Source: Desulfuromonadaceae bacterium
GTDB taxonomy: Bacteria > Desulfobacterota > Desulfuromonadia > Desulfuromonadales > Desulfuromonadaceae
Assembly: GCA_016936455.1 (NCBI GenBank)
Contig: JAFGXV010000049.1
Location: 1-64,000 of the forward strand
Length of the DNA stretch: 64,000 nt
Direction of reading: 5' to 3'
The number at the start of each line of letters is the position of its first letter. Position 1 is the first letter of the stretch. Below are positions 39,676 through 50,100 of the stretch, piece after piece. The notes under the pieces were generated by a model that saw only the letters and a list, made by a program, of their open reading frames with translations, was not told where the DNA came from and did not search any database. A program made the translations under genes and the position numbers.

Positions 39676-42600
39676 ATGGTGCATCAGCTTCAACAGTTCG
39701 TGACTCTTTTGCAGCAGGCTTCTTCGACGCAGAAGGCGGATCTTCTCAGCGTGGCGGTTGTTCTTGGTTTTTCCGATGGCCGGAAAACAGCGCAGAATTT
39801 GCTGGATCTTCTGGAGATGCTACCGCTGGAGAGCGGACTGCTGACGCAGGTCATTCAGGACGCGTTGGCCAGCGCCGATCCCGATATGGCGATCAATAAT
39901 CTTGAGCGCTGCGTCCATCAGCTTCCGTGCGAAACTCTTAGCGCTGTGTTGCAGGAGCCCTCTTCGCGCCGGGTCCTGCTGACCATGCTTGGGGCATCGA
40001 CCTTTCTGACATCCATTCTGTGCCGGTTCCCGCACTTGGCCCATGAGCTGTTCTGTGGCGGTGATCTGCTCAATACAAAAGACATCAAACAGATGCGGGG
40101 CGAGCTGGAGCAGCGTCTGTCTCCCGATGCCGATCGTGAGCTGTTGAAAAAAGTTTTGCGCCAGTACAAGCACCGTGAAGTGCTGAGGATCGCTGCGCGC
40201 GACCTGAGTGGTCTGGCCGCGCTGCAGGAGGTGACGGCGGAGCTGTCGAGTCTGGCAGCGGCCAGCCTGCAGGTGGCGTGCGAGCACTGCCAGCATCTGT
40301 TGCAGCTGGAGTACGGTCGTCCATTGCTGGATGAACCGGATGAAGAGGGACAGACCGAAGCCCTCTTTACCGTATTGGGCATGGGGAAATTCGGTGGCTG
40401 GGAGCTGAACTTTTCTTCCGACATCGATCTGATTTACTTCTATTCCTCGGCTCAGGGTCGCACCAGAGGTGGCGCTGGGGGCGCGGAAAGCTGCATCGAA
40501 CTGCACAGCTACTTTGTCAAGCTGGCTGAATTGCTGACGCGGACCATCGGGCGGGCAACGGAGGATGGTTTTGTTTTCCGAGTTGATCTCAACCTGAGGC
40601 CCGAAGGACGCAGCGGTGAGCTGGCCTGCTCTTTGGCGGCGGCGGAATCCTATTACGAAAGCTGGGGCCAGAACTGGGAACGCTCCGCCATGATGAAGGC
40701 CCGTCCCGTTGCCGGATCCATTGCGCTGGGGGAAAAAGTGCTGCGTGCACTGGAGCCTTTTATTTATCGTCGCTATCTCGATTACGGCATGGTTGAGGAT
40801 CTCAAGCAGATGAAGCAGAAGATCGACAGCAGCCTGACGCGTGAGCGTGAAAGCGAGAACAATCTCAAACTCGGTCGCGGCGGTATCCGTGAAATTGAAT
40901 TTTTCATTCAGGCGCTGCAGCTGGTGTTCGCGGGTAAAGATCCCCTGGTGCGCGAGCGCAGCTCTCTCAAGGCGTTGCAGCTGCTGGCCAAAGCTGGTCA
41001 TCTGTCGACACGGGATGCACAGACCCTGTCCGACGCCTACGTGTTCCTGCGGACGGTGGAGCACCGTATCCAGGTGGTTCAGGAGCGGCAGACCCACAGC
41101 CTGCCGACCAGTGCCGATGAATTGTTGCGTCTGGCCCGACGCAGTGGCTTTGCTGATCTGGAGACCTTTTCTCACACCCTCGAACAGCATCGCCAGCACG
41201 TGATGCGGATTTATCGTGGACTGTTCTTTGCCGGTGAAGAGGAAATGGGTGAGGAAAACAGCCGCGAAGTACGCTTCATTCTGAATGCCGATGTTGATGC
41301 GCCAGCTGACGCCGATGGTGTCAAGGACCTGCTCGAAGCGGCCGGTTTCCGCGAGGTGGACAAGGCGTTCGACGCGTTCATGCGGCTGCGCGATGGGCGT
41401 TTCGGTCCTCCCATGACTCGTCGCGTCCGGCGCTATTACGACCGCATTGTTCCGACCCTTGTTCAGGAGCTGCTCCATTCGGCGGAGCCCGATATGGCCC
41501 TGCGCCATCTGGAAACGTTCCTGCTCAGTTTGCGTTCGCATGGTAACTTTTATGCTCTGCTGGCGGAGAACCTCAAAATTATTGAGCTGCTGATCTCGCT
41601 GTTCGCTACCAGTACGCTGTTGTCACGCTTTTTTACCCAGCATCCGGAACTGCTTGATTCTCTGGTATCCAGCAGCTATGCCACCTCAACCAAGACCATT
41701 GAGGAGCAGCGAGCTGATCTGCAGCTGCGGCTACAGGGCCATGAAGAAGATTATGAATCTCAGCTGGATATCTTGCGCCGTTTCCGCAATGAGGAGTTTT
41801 TGCGTATTGCCCTGAATGATCTGCAGGGGGCAACACTGCAAGGCAGTGGGACTCTGCAGCTGAGTACTCTGGCGCAGGTGTGTCTGGAAGTCGCGGTTAG
41901 TCTGGCCCAGAAGGAGATGCTGCCCCGCTTCGGCTTGCCTTATGGCGAAGAGGGTGAGGGAGCGCAGGCCCTTGCCGAGTTTGCTGTGTTGGGCATGGGC
42001 AAACTGGGTGGCCGCGAACTCAATTATCACTCGGATCTGGATATCATTTTTATCTACAGTGGGCAGGGACAGACGCGTCCGGGGCCGGGAACCGATCTAC
42101 AACGCTTTAAACCTTTGAGCAATCAGGAGTATTTTTCGCGCCTCGGCCAACGGATTATTTCGGTGTTGACGCTGGTGACGCGGGAGGGGCGTCTCTACGA
42201 AATCGATACCCGCCTGCGTCCTTCAGGCAATCAGGGTCCGCTTGTGACGAGTCTTGATGCCTATGCAAGCTATCATCAAAATCAGGCCCAGCTGTGGGAG
42301 CGACAAGCGCTGACCAAGGCGCGGGTGGTCGTTGGCTCCAGCCTGATGACGCGGCGTATCGAGCGGATCAATGAGGAAATTACTTGGAAAAAACCCCTGC
42401 CGGAAAATCTGGAAGCCGAGATCTACCGATTGCGTGGGCGGATGGAAAAAGAGATCGCCAGAGAGAGTCAGCAGCAGTTCAATATCAAGACCGGTCGCGG
42501 CGGTCTGGTCGATGTCGAGTTTCTGACCCAGTATCTGCAGCTGCGTTACGGAGAGCAGTTTCCCTCAGTTCGCCAAACCAACACCCTCCAGGCTATCCAG

Positions 42601-42888
42601 GCCCTCGGCAAAGAGGTGCTGATTCCTCAGACCATGGTCAACCGCCTGACCACCGGCTACAAGTTTTTACGTCGGCTGGAGAATAAGTTGCGCTTGGTTC
42701 ATGATCAGTCGATCAGTGATATCGCCACGGATCAGGCCAGTCTGGCAAAGCTGGCGCGACTTCTGGGCTATCCGGGAAAATCCAAGCGTCCGGAAGATGA
42801 ATTTTACGATGAGTACCGTCAGGTGACGGAAGGCTTGCGTGCGCTGTTCGATCAATACCTGGGGGAGTCCCAGCGCGCAGAGAACTAA
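39676..42888 (+). CDS. glnE: Glutamine synthetase adenylyltransferase/deadenylylase
   Basis: Two nucleotidyltransferase modules (GMGKFGGWELNFSSDIDLIY; GMGKLGGRELNYHSDLDIIFIY). Confidence 0.95.
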   Translation: MVHQLQQFVTLLQQASSTQKADLLSVAVVLGFSDGRKTAQNLLDLLEMLPLESGLLTQVIQDALASADPDMAINNLERCVHQLPCETLSAVLQEPSSRRVLLTMLGASTFLTSILCRFPHLAHELFCGGDLLNTKDIKQMRGELEQRLSPDADRELLKKVLRQYKHREVLRIAARDLSGLAALQEVTAELSSLAAASLQVACEHCQHLLQLEYGRPLLDEPDEEGQTEALFTVLGMGKFGGWELNFSSDIDLIYFYSSAQGRTRGGAGGAESCIELHSYFVKLAELLTRTIGRATEDGFVFRVDLNLRPEGRSGELACSLAAAESYYESWGQNWERSAMMKARPVAGSIALGEKVLRALEPFIYRRYLDYGMVEDLKQMKQKIDSSLTRERESENNLKLGRGGIREIEFFIQALQLVFAGKDPLVRERSSLKALQLLAKAGHLSTRDAQTLSDAYVFLRTVEHRIQVVQERQTHSLPTSADELLRLARRSGFADLETFSHTLEQHRQHVMRIYRGLFFAGEEEMGEENSREVRFILNADVDAPADADGVKDLLEAAGFREVDKAFDAFMRLRDGRFGPPMTRRVRRYYDRIVPTLVQELLHSAEPDMALRHLETFLLSLRSHGNFYALLAENLKIIELLISLFATSTLLSRFFTQHPELLDSLVSSSYATSTKTIEEQRADLQLRLQGHEEDYESQLDILRRFRNEEFLRIALNDLQGATLQGSGTLQLSTLAQVCLEVAVSLAQKEMLPRFGLPYGEEGEGAQALAEFAVLGMGKLGGRELNYHSDLDIIFIYSGQGQTRPGPGTDLQRFKPLSNQEYFSRLGQRIISVLTLVTREGRLYEIDTRLRPSGNQGPLVTSLDAYASYHQNQAQLWERQALTKARVVVGSSLMTRRIERINEEITWKKPLPENLEAEIYRLRGRMEKEIARESQQQFNIKTGRGGLVDVEFLTQYLQLRYGEQFPSVRQTNTLQAIQALGKEVLIPQTMVNRLTTGYKFLRRLENKLRLVHDQSISDIATDQASLAKLARLLGYPGKSKRPEDEFYDEYRQVTEGLRALFDQYLGESQRAEN

Positions 42889-43742
42889 TCCGGAATCGAT
42901 TGCTGGATGCCCTGCAGGTCCGGCGTGTCACTGAGTTTTGAATCGAGCAGATGGCGCGGCTGTACGTTGCGCAGGGCGTTGAGCAGGCTCTGCTTGATGT
43001 GTGGGATGTCCTTTTGCAGTTGGTGCAACAGGGCCTTCATCTTTTGCCGCTTCTGGTCCTCGCGGGCCTGCTGCGGACAGCCACAGCACACCAGGGGGAT
43101 AGCTGCCTCTGCCATCCAGTTCTCGATCCATTTCTCTTCGACGTAGATCAGCGGTCGAATGACCGTGTGGCGCCCGTTGTCAGCCAGCATCCTCGCACTC
43201 ATGGCCGCCAGGGTTCCAGAATAGAACTGATTCAGCAACAGGGTTTCGATCACATCATCCAGGTGGTGCCCCAGGGCCAGCTTGTTGCAGTTCAGCCGAT
43301 CCGCCGCCCCGTAAAGTGCTCCGCGCCGCAGTCGCGCACAGAAGGCGCAGTAGGAACTGCCGGGACGCAAGTGCTGTTCGATGATTTCCTTTCCCTCGGT
43401 GTATTCGATGTGCAGTGTCAGGCCATGGCGGGCCACTTCGTCGGCAATGGATGTGCAATCAAAATCACCAAATCCCGGATGCACGGTCACCGGGATCAAC
43501 TCATATCGAATCGGCGCCCGCAGGCGCAGTCGGAGCAGGGCATGGAACAGCGCCCAGGAATCCTTGCCGCCGGAGAGCGCGAGCAGGATCCGGTCTCCGT
43601 TGTCAATCAGTCCGAAGTCGCCAATCGCTTTTCCGGTCAGGCGCTGAATGGGCTTGAGAAGGTCCATGGTCTTCCGTCGAGATGGATGGATGGGGACAGG
43701 GTGGGCAGTGCCGATTAAACGGGATCCTGTTTCATCTGTCAA
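42885..43742 (-). CDS. ttcA: tRNA 2-thiocytidine(32) synthetase TtcA-like; likely start 43667
   Basis: PP-loop LALSGGKDSWAL; CAFCARLRRGALYGAA; stop overlaps glnE stop. Confidence 0.88.
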   Translation of the reverse strand: MTDETGSRLIGTAHPVPIHPSRRKTMDLLKPIQRLTGKAIGDFGLIDNGDRILLALSGGKDSWALFHALLRLRLRAPIRYELIPVTVHPGFGDFDCTSIADEVARHGLTLHIEYTEGKEIIEQHLRPGSSYCAFCARLRRGALYGAADRLNCNKLALGHHLDDVIETLLLNQFYSGTLAAMSARMLADNGRHTVIRPLIYVEEKWIENWMAEAAIPLVCCGCPQQAREDQKRQKMKALLHQLQKDIPHIKQSLLNALRNVQPRHLLDSKLSDTPDLQGIQQSIPD

Positions 43743-43773
43743 CTGCAGCAGGGGGTGGGCTGTTTCAGGAAAT

Positions 43774-43805
43774 AAAACGGGCCGGTCATTAGACCGGCCC
43801 GTTTT
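43774..43805. terminator. Bidirectional terminator
   Basis: AAAACGGGCCGGTC-ATTA-GACCGGCCCGTTTT. Confidence 0.9.
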
Positions 43806-43817
43806 GTGGTTACCGCC

Positions 43818-45224
43818 TTATTCCGGGTTGCCGGAAGGATAGGTGGTGGGTTTCGAGCGCTTGTCGAGGCTGACAGTTTCCTGCCATTCACGCCACAGGG
43901 CCGCGCTGGACATGGTGCCGAACGGCTTGTACCAGAGCTGAACCGTAACGGTCATCTCGCGCTCCTCTGCGACTTGCCCGCCATTGTCCAGTTCTTCCAC
44001 CGGGAAGAAGATGTCAAAACGCTCTTCCACTTCCTTGCCAGGGGGCAGGCCGGTGTCTTCGACAATGGAGCTCTTCTCGTAGGGACCGCGTCCCATGTTG
44101 TTGCCGCGTGCCATCAGCTGAGGCGTCGGCATGTAGATAATTTCTTTTTCGAACAATTCGTCATCGTCTTCCGTAGCTGCTTTTACCGACAGAACCAGTC
44201 GGTTAGGGGTCGGTCAGCCGTCGGGAATGGAATGGCCGGATTTGTTCTTCATCTTGACCTTGACCACGGCCTTCGGCTTCAGGGTGCTGCCGTCAAGCCA
44301 CTGAGAGGCATAGGCATCAACCTCGAAGTCCAGCGCCATTTCCTGCATTTTTTCATCGCTGTAGCTCAGGATCTTGTGGCCCAGACCGCTTTTCTTCATG
44401 TGGCATTCCTGACAGGTCTCATGACCGCCTTCGGCCGTGTAGGCCCACATGTAGCTGCCGTACAGGGTGGCGCACTGGGTCGGGTTCTCCAGCTCCAGGT
44501 TCGGACCCATGCCATGGCATTGGCCGCAGAGGATGGACTCGTCCATGATCAGGCTGCGTTTCATCTTGGTGAATTTCGCGTCGTCGTGTTCACCGTCGTT
44601 GAAACCGTAAACCGTGTCGTGCTGCGGATAGCCATCGGTCCATTTGTGGGTGATGGCCATGCGGTTGTGGCACACGAGGCAGTTGATGTTTAGGCTGGTC
44701 AGGGTTTCCTGGTATGCGTCACGCTTGGCTGCGGCCTTTTTGTTGTCGGGGTCTTTCAGGGCCAGCTTGGCATTCTCATACCAGTCCAACAGGGTGTCGG
44801 CCAACTCGACAGCGACCTTGTCCTCCGCGTCAGCAAGCTGTGGCAGGTGGCACTTCATGCACCCCATAAAATGCTCAACCTTGATGTCCTTGGTGGTTTT
44901 GACGCCGGAGTATTCCCACGACATAAAGCCATTTTTCATGGCGGTGATCATGGTTGCCGCGGCACGGCCGGTTCCGTAAATGGAGCGTGCGTGGGGAGAA
45001 GCTTCCCACTGCTCGTGAGCTTCTTCATGACACTCGATACAGGACGAGGAGTCATACATGGCGATCAGCTCCTTGAGGCTGCTCGCCTTGCCGCTTTTTG
45101 CTGCAATGGTGCCGTCACGACCGACGCCGGCACCCAGCTTGGGGCTGGTGGCCGTGACGCAGGAGGTCGTTGCCAGCAGCGTCATGGCAGCGATACTGAT
45201 AACTCTGAGTAATTTCATCGGCAT
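43818..45224 (-). CDS. extKL: ExtKL-like 5-haem lipoprotein cytochrome, predicted selenoprotein (in-frame TGA at 44214-44216)
   Basis: Lipobox LLATTSC; 5 CxxCH; ...GHSIPDG-[TGA]-PTPNRLVLSVKAATEDDDELFEKEIIYMPTPQ... one continuous frame. Confidence 0.8.
44185..44214 (-). promoter_or_regulatory. SECIS-like hairpin starting at the TGA
   Basis: ACCGAC-CCCT-AACC-GACT-GGTT-CT-GTCGGT. Confidence 0.7.
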
Positions 45225-45247
45225 TTCCTATTTGTTACGGTGAAAGT

Positions 45248-45281
45248 AAAGCTCCCGTCAGCAGGCTGACCGGGAGCTTTT
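45248..45281 (-). terminator. Terminator/attenuator hairpin between extJ- and extKL-like genes
   Basis: AAAGCTCCCG...CGGGAGCTTT. Confidence 0.7.
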
Positions 45282-45300
45282 CAGTAGTGCAGAGGTTTTT

Positions 45301-45528
45301 CTAGCAGCCGGTCAGTGCGTCCGCGCCGCCTTTGGCTTTTGATTTTTTAACTTTCATATCAACTTCGGCACCGACATCAATTTTTTTTGCATCTTTACCG
45401 TCAACTTTTACCGAAACGATGTCGCCATCAACGGCGGTAACGGTACCTTCGATTTTGCCTGCAAAGGCTGCGCTGCTGATGCCACCGATGAATGCTGCTG
45501 CTGCGATCAATACGACCAGTTTTTTCAT
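45301..45528 (-). CDS. Small exported protein (75 aa), ExtJ-position
   Basis: Signal peptide; IEGTVTAVDGDIVSVKVDGK. Confidence 0.7.
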   Translation of the reverse strand: MKKLVVLIAAAAFIGGISSAAFAGKIEGTVTAVDGDIVSVKVDGKDAKKIDVGAEVDMKVKKSKAKGGADALTGC

Positions 45529-45609
45529 GATATCTCTCCTTACGTTTGTTGGGTATGCCGGGGCGTTTCAACGATTGAATCGCTCCCGTTCTGTTACAGT
45601 TGTGTTGTT

Positions 45610-47427
45610 CTAGAACCAGGCTTCGATGGTCAGGTAGGCCTGATCCATGCGGTCGATCGGTGCCCAGAACTGTGCGTTGAGCGGATCGTCGAGGTCATCG
45701 ACATCCACCGGTGCGCCCAGCCAGTTGCCGCTGCCGGTGTAATCGTACTCATAGTGCTGGAAGCCAAGGCGCATGAAGGCGGCACACTTGTCGCTGAGCA
45801 GTTCGCCAACGGGCAGATCCCAGATCATGTAGACTTCGCCAACGTGACCGCGGGTGGCCAGCTTGGACTGAGTCATGTCGTCGTGGCCGGGGGTCATGGA
45901 GATCCAGTACTTGGTGCCGTAGTTGTACTCCAGACCGAATTTCAGGCCCAGGTCATCCAGGTCGTAGCGAACGCCAGCGTAGACGCAGTAGCCGTCTTTC
46001 TCGCCCGGATCTTCCCACCAGGAGCCGAGTAGGGTGGAACCCATCTCGTCAACGCCATCCGGATCGGTATGGCTCCAGCCGCCAGACAGGAAGTAGTTGA
46101 GGTCAGCAAATTTGTTCATGTAGACAAACGAGGTGTGGTAGATGTTGCCCAGATTCTCGGTGTCCAGAGTGCCGTTACTAATAGTGTGATCAGGGTCGAT
46201 AGCCAGTTCCAGCGGGTTGTAGAAAGTGACACCGTCGGGAACGTTGACAATGTTGGCGGCCAGGAAACTCTGGACGTTCAGGAACTGATGACCTTGGTCG
46301 ATAACATCCCAGCTGAGCCCGCCGAAGTCCATATCATCCAGGTTATTGGCGTTGTCCAGGGGCCCTGCTTCGAAGCCACGGCCGTAGCAGAAGCGCAGTT
46401 TGCTGTAGCCCAGCTCGTCGCTGAAGATGTTTTTGAAGCGGTAGCCGAGGGAGATGCCGTCAAAGGCATAGTCCATGAAATTGACCGGTGTCGCCATGCG
46501 CTCGTCGCGACCCATGCGCAGGTTGGCAGGCGGGCCATCAGTCGTCGGACGACGACCAACGGAGAACCAGATGGGCAGATCAAATACGTTGGTCCAGTTG
46601 ATGTAGCCACGGTCGACGCGCAGCACGCTGTCGTCCGGCTGACGAGTGGTGGCACCATCCATCTCGGAGAAGGAGTTCATGGTGTAAGGACCAGCGGTCG
46701 TCGGGTTGCTTTGCATACCCCATGCTTTGTACATGGCCAAGCGACCCTTGAATGTTACGTTCTCAGACACCTTTGCATTGACGCCGAGGCGGAAGCGGTT
46801 GGTGTAGAGTAGGTCGTTTTTGTAAGAGTCTTTTGCTGCCATTTCGTAACCAATGGGGCCCATTGTGCTAACATCCCACGCACCGAGTGCTGCTCCGATT
46901 GCAGCAGGAGTTTGTGGGAAACCAGCGGTGGCTAGCGCATTGAAGTTTTCAATCATGAACTTGCGATCTGCTGCAGAAACACCTTGCATCATGGAGACTG
47001 CACCCTGTACTGCCGTTGTCATCATAGCGGACTTTTCGGCAGTTGTTAGGGTGGGATTGGCATTCAGTGCCGACAAATTGAAACCTTGTCCTTGGATCAT
47101 GTTCGATGTGGCATCAGCAATGCTATCTGCTGCCCAATAAGCTTTGGTGTCGGCATCACTGTAGTCGGCGCGGAAACGGTAGTCGCCAGAGAACGATATG
47201 CGGTCGTTGTTGTCCCATTTGGCTGCTTTGCTTTCCAGCAGTTCAACCACGTCGGCGTTGTCATCGGACGTTTCACGGACTTCGTTCAGTTGCTCTTGCA
47301 GAACACTGAGTTGTTCGGTCAGAAGTTGAATCTGACGGGCCAAATCCTCTGTAGTGGGCGCTGCGAAGCTGGCGGCAGGAACCAGCATCAGGGCCGCGAG
47401 AATCAGGCCGAGGGCTTTTTTCACCAT
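45610..47427 (-). CDS. extI: Outer-membrane beta-barrel, DUF3373/ExtI-like channel with N-terminal coiled coil
   Basis: Signal peptide MVKKALGLILAALMLVPAASFA, coiled coil, barrel-like strands, C-terminal Phe (EAWF). Confidence 0.75.
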   Translation of the reverse strand: MVKKALGLILAALMLVPAASFAAPTTEDLARQIQLLTEQLSVLQEQLNEVRETSDDNADVVELLESKAAKWDNNDRISFSGDYRFRADYSDADTKAYWAADSIADATSNMIQGQGFNLSALNANPTLTTAEKSAMMTTAVQGAVSMMQGVSAADRKFMIENFNALATAGFPQTPAAIGAALGAWDVSTMGPIGYEMAAKDSYKNDLLYTNRFRLGVNAKVSENVTFKGRLAMYKAWGMQSNPTTAGPYTMNSFSEMDGATTRQPDDSVLRVDRGYINWTNVFDLPIWFSVGRRPTTDGPPANLRMGRDERMATPVNFMDYAFDGISLGYRFKNIFSDELGYSKLRFCYGRGFEAGPLDNANNLDDMDFGGLSWDVIDQGHQFLNVQSFLAANIVNVPDGVTFYNPLELAIDPDHTISNGTLDTENLGNIYHTSFVYMNKFADLNYFLSGGWSHTDPDGVDEMGSTLLGSWWEDPGEKDGYCVYAGVRYDLDDLGLKFGLEYNYGTKYWISMTPGHDDMTQSKLATRGHVGEVYMIWDLPVGELLSDKCAAFMRLGFQHYEYDYTGSGNWLGAPVDVDDLDDPLNAQFWAPIDRMDQAYLTIEAWF

Positions 47428-47698
47428 GTTTTTGCCTCCTTTGGTGCGTTGTGATGTGATGGAGCCACCGCCTTTTGGCAGTGTTAAGGCGATAACTCCG
47501 GCTTTATTTTTCTTTCCGTGATTTGGCGTTGTCACCGCGATTCAGCCAAATCTCTTTATATGCGTATAACACAATGTGTGCCAGAATTGTAACCGGTTGG
47601 AATGAATAGCCATTCTAAAGGGAGATGTTTTCTGTTGACTGTTTTGCAGCGATATCACGGTTTCTGTTGCGTAAAATCGCTGTGTTAAAGAACGAAAA

Positions 47699-47727
47699 AA
47701 AGCGGGGTGATGTGTTCACCCCGCTTT
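47699..47727 (-). terminator. Rho-independent terminator
   Basis: AAAGCGGGGTGA-N5-TCACCCCGCTTTTTTT (minus strand). Confidence 0.9.
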
Positions 47728-47753
47728 GTGCCGTCTATGGATGTCGTTGGTGA

Positions 47754-50078
47754 TTAGACCACCTGCTCCATGGTCCAGATGCCACAGGGACAGATGCCGG
47801 AGCAGATACCGCAGCCGATGCATAAATGGGCATCGGAAACGTATTCAAAACTGCCGTCTTCCTTCTCAATGCGGCGGATAGCCGCTTCGGGACAGGCTTC
47901 GAGACAGAAGGAACAGTCCCGGCAGGTGCCGCAGGAGATGCAGCGTGTGGTTTCTTCGCGGGCGTCATTGACCTGTAGGCGGCCGCGATTGCGCGGACGG
48001 AACAGTTCCTTGCTCAGACGGTGCTGTGGAATGACTTCCGGCTTTTTGCGTTCGATGATTTCCAGGCCGTTGAGGAAGTCGCTGCAGTAGTCAGCGGCTT
48101 CGTGCCCGTGGCCAATGGCATTGGTCAGCAGGCCGGGCCGGGTGGTGTCGCCGATGGCGAACACGTTGTCGATGCGCTCTTGTCCGGTTTTAATCTGCCA
48201 GCAGCCATTGACATTCATCATGCCGCGGTCGGTCAGCCACTCCGTCGGCACGTAGGACAGGTCCGGACGCTCACCGATGGAGATGATGACGGAGTCCGCT
48301 TCGATCAGCTCGCCGTCCTTGGTGTGCAGACCCTTTTCGCTGATTTTTTCAGTGTAGACCGGCCAACGGATTTCGCCACCCAGGGATTTGACGTGGTCAA
48401 TCTCCTTCTGGTAGGCCGCCGGGCGCTGGACGTCGATGGCAATGACTTTTTTAGCCCCGGCGGTGTAGGCTCCGAGGACCACGTCCATACCGGCATTGCC
48501 GGCGCCAATGACCACGACTCTGTCGCCGATGGCCGGACGTTCGCCAGCGTTGATCTGCTTGAGGAAGTCCAGACCCTTGACCAGCCGCTCGTGACCGGGG
48601 AAGGGGATGACGACCGGGTTGTGCGCACCGGAGGCAATAACCACGGCATCATGCTGCTGACGCAGTTTGTCAAACAGTGCGCGATCGATTTTACAATTCA
48701 GCTCGGCCTTGACCCCGATGCTGAGAATGCGCTCAATCTCTTTTTCCAGGATTTCCGCGGGCAGGCGTTCTGTCGGGATGACCTGCCACAGCTTGCCACC
48801 GAGATGGCGATCGGCTTCGTAGACGGTGACCGCATGGCCCTGCAGACGCAACTGCCAGGCGGCAGACAGACCGCCGGGGCCGCCACCGATGACCGCAACG
48901 GACTTGCCCGTGTCCGCAGCGCAGGCTGGTGCCGGGATGTCGATGGACAGCTTGCCGAGCTGCTTCATGGAAACCGGCGTGTCGAGGAAGCGACGGCTGC
49001 AGGCATCCATACACAGATTCGGGCACACCATGCCGCAGACACTGCCGGGGAAGGGGGAGTAGCGCAGAACCAGCTGCAGGGCCTCGGTTTCTTTGCCCTC
49101 GCGCAGCAGTTTGAGTCGATCCTGTGTCGGGATGAACGACGGACAAGAGGACTGGCACGGAGCGGCGTAGCGCTTTTCCATCCAATGCGGGATTTTCAGC
49201 CGGTCGTCGCCACTGTTGACCAGACAGGCGACATGGTTGTAATCGTCCTTGACGATGTCGCCGAAGATGCCGCCTTCAACCCATTTGTTGAGACGGAATT
49301 CCCGGATGCTGATGCGGTCCTTGGCGTTGCGTTCCTCGTAGGTCTTGGCGACGATTTTCTTCCACTGGCCCATGTCGGACAGGGTGTCCAGCAGTTCGCT
49401 GCGATCGATACGTGTCAGAAACTCAGGCAGGCCGGCCTGCAAAAAAGCCTGGTCGGCCTGATCGAGGTCGACCAGCCAGACGTCGTCGGACAGGCCGTTA
49501 ACCGGACCGCGGACGTAGACGGTGCCGCCGACCATGCCCATGCAAGCGCGATCGCCGAGTACGGAATCGAACTCTTCGCAGTCAACGCCGCAGATCACGG
49601 CCAGACCGCCACCCATGAACTCAAACGAGAACGAGCCGGTTTTACGCAGCACCCACAGTTCGGGCTGGGAAAAGGCGGGGTCGTGTTTCATCAGCGAGCC
49701 GCTGCGGGTGCCGACCTGGCCGGCGACGAAGATTTTGCCGCTGGCTGCGCAGTGTGCTGTGGTGTCGCCACTGTCGCCCTTGATGGTCAGGGTGGCGCCG
49801 GCATTCAGCCAGCCGGCATCAGCCGGTGCGGAGCCTTCGACCAGGATGTCCGTGCCATCGAGACCGAAGGAGCCGACACGTTGGCCGGGGTTCTTGACGG
49901 TGAAGGCCAGAGGGGCGCCATCCGAGGTCCACAGCGGACCACCAATGTCGTGATGGCCCGAGGAGAGAACTTCAAAGGACGTCTCGCCCTGCTCAAGGGC
50001 GGCGTAGATCTGTTGCAGCAGTTTCTGGGTGGAAATCCGCCGCTTGTTATCATCAAATCCGTTTATCTGAACAGCCAT
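47754..50078 (-). CDS. Glutamate synthase: GXGXG (GltB3) domain fused to GltD-like FAD/NAD oxidoreductase plus C-terminal ferredoxin
   Basis: N-terminal GXGXG-like repeats; VIGGGPGGLSAAWQL; VIGAGNAGMDV; CIGCGICSGICPCG. Confidence 0.88.
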   Translation of the reverse strand: MAVQINGFDDNKRRISTQKLLQQIYAALEQGETSFEVLSSGHHDIGGPLWTSDGAPLAFTVKNPGQRVGSFGLDGTDILVEGSAPADAGWLNAGATLTIKGDSGDTTAHCAASGKIFVAGQVGTRSGSLMKHDPAFSQPELWVLRKTGSFSFEFMGGGLAVICGVDCEEFDSVLGDRACMGMVGGTVYVRGPVNGLSDDVWLVDLDQADQAFLQAGLPEFLTRIDRSELLDTLSDMGQWKKIVAKTYEERNAKDRISIREFRLNKWVEGGIFGDIVKDDYNHVACLVNSGDDRLKIPHWMEKRYAAPCQSSCPSFIPTQDRLKLLREGKETEALQLVLRYSPFPGSVCGMVCPNLCMDACSRRFLDTPVSMKQLGKLSIDIPAPACAADTGKSVAVIGGGPGGLSAAWQLRLQGHAVTVYEADRHLGGKLWQVIPTERLPAEILEKEIERILSIGVKAELNCKIDRALFDKLRQQHDAVVIASGAHNPVVIPFPGHERLVKGLDFLKQINAGERPAIGDRVVVIGAGNAGMDVVLGAYTAGAKKVIAIDVQRPAAYQKEIDHVKSLGGEIRWPVYTEKISEKGLHTKDGELIEADSVIISIGERPDLSYVPTEWLTDRGMMNVNGCWQIKTGQERIDNVFAIGDTTRPGLLTNAIGHGHEAADYCSDFLNGLEIIERKKPEVIPQHRLSKELFRPRNRGRLQVNDAREETTRCISCGTCRDCSFCLEACPEAAIRRIEKEDGSFEYVSDAHLCIGCGICSGICPCGIWTMEQVV

Positions 50079-50100
50079 GAATTTATCCTCCTTGGCTTTC

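Noticed and set aside
43818-44156. Independent 112-aa ORF starting MFEKEIIYMPT
   Set aside because: In the same frame as the upstream cytochrome with only a TGA between; no SD before it; better explained as the C-terminal part of a selenoprotein.
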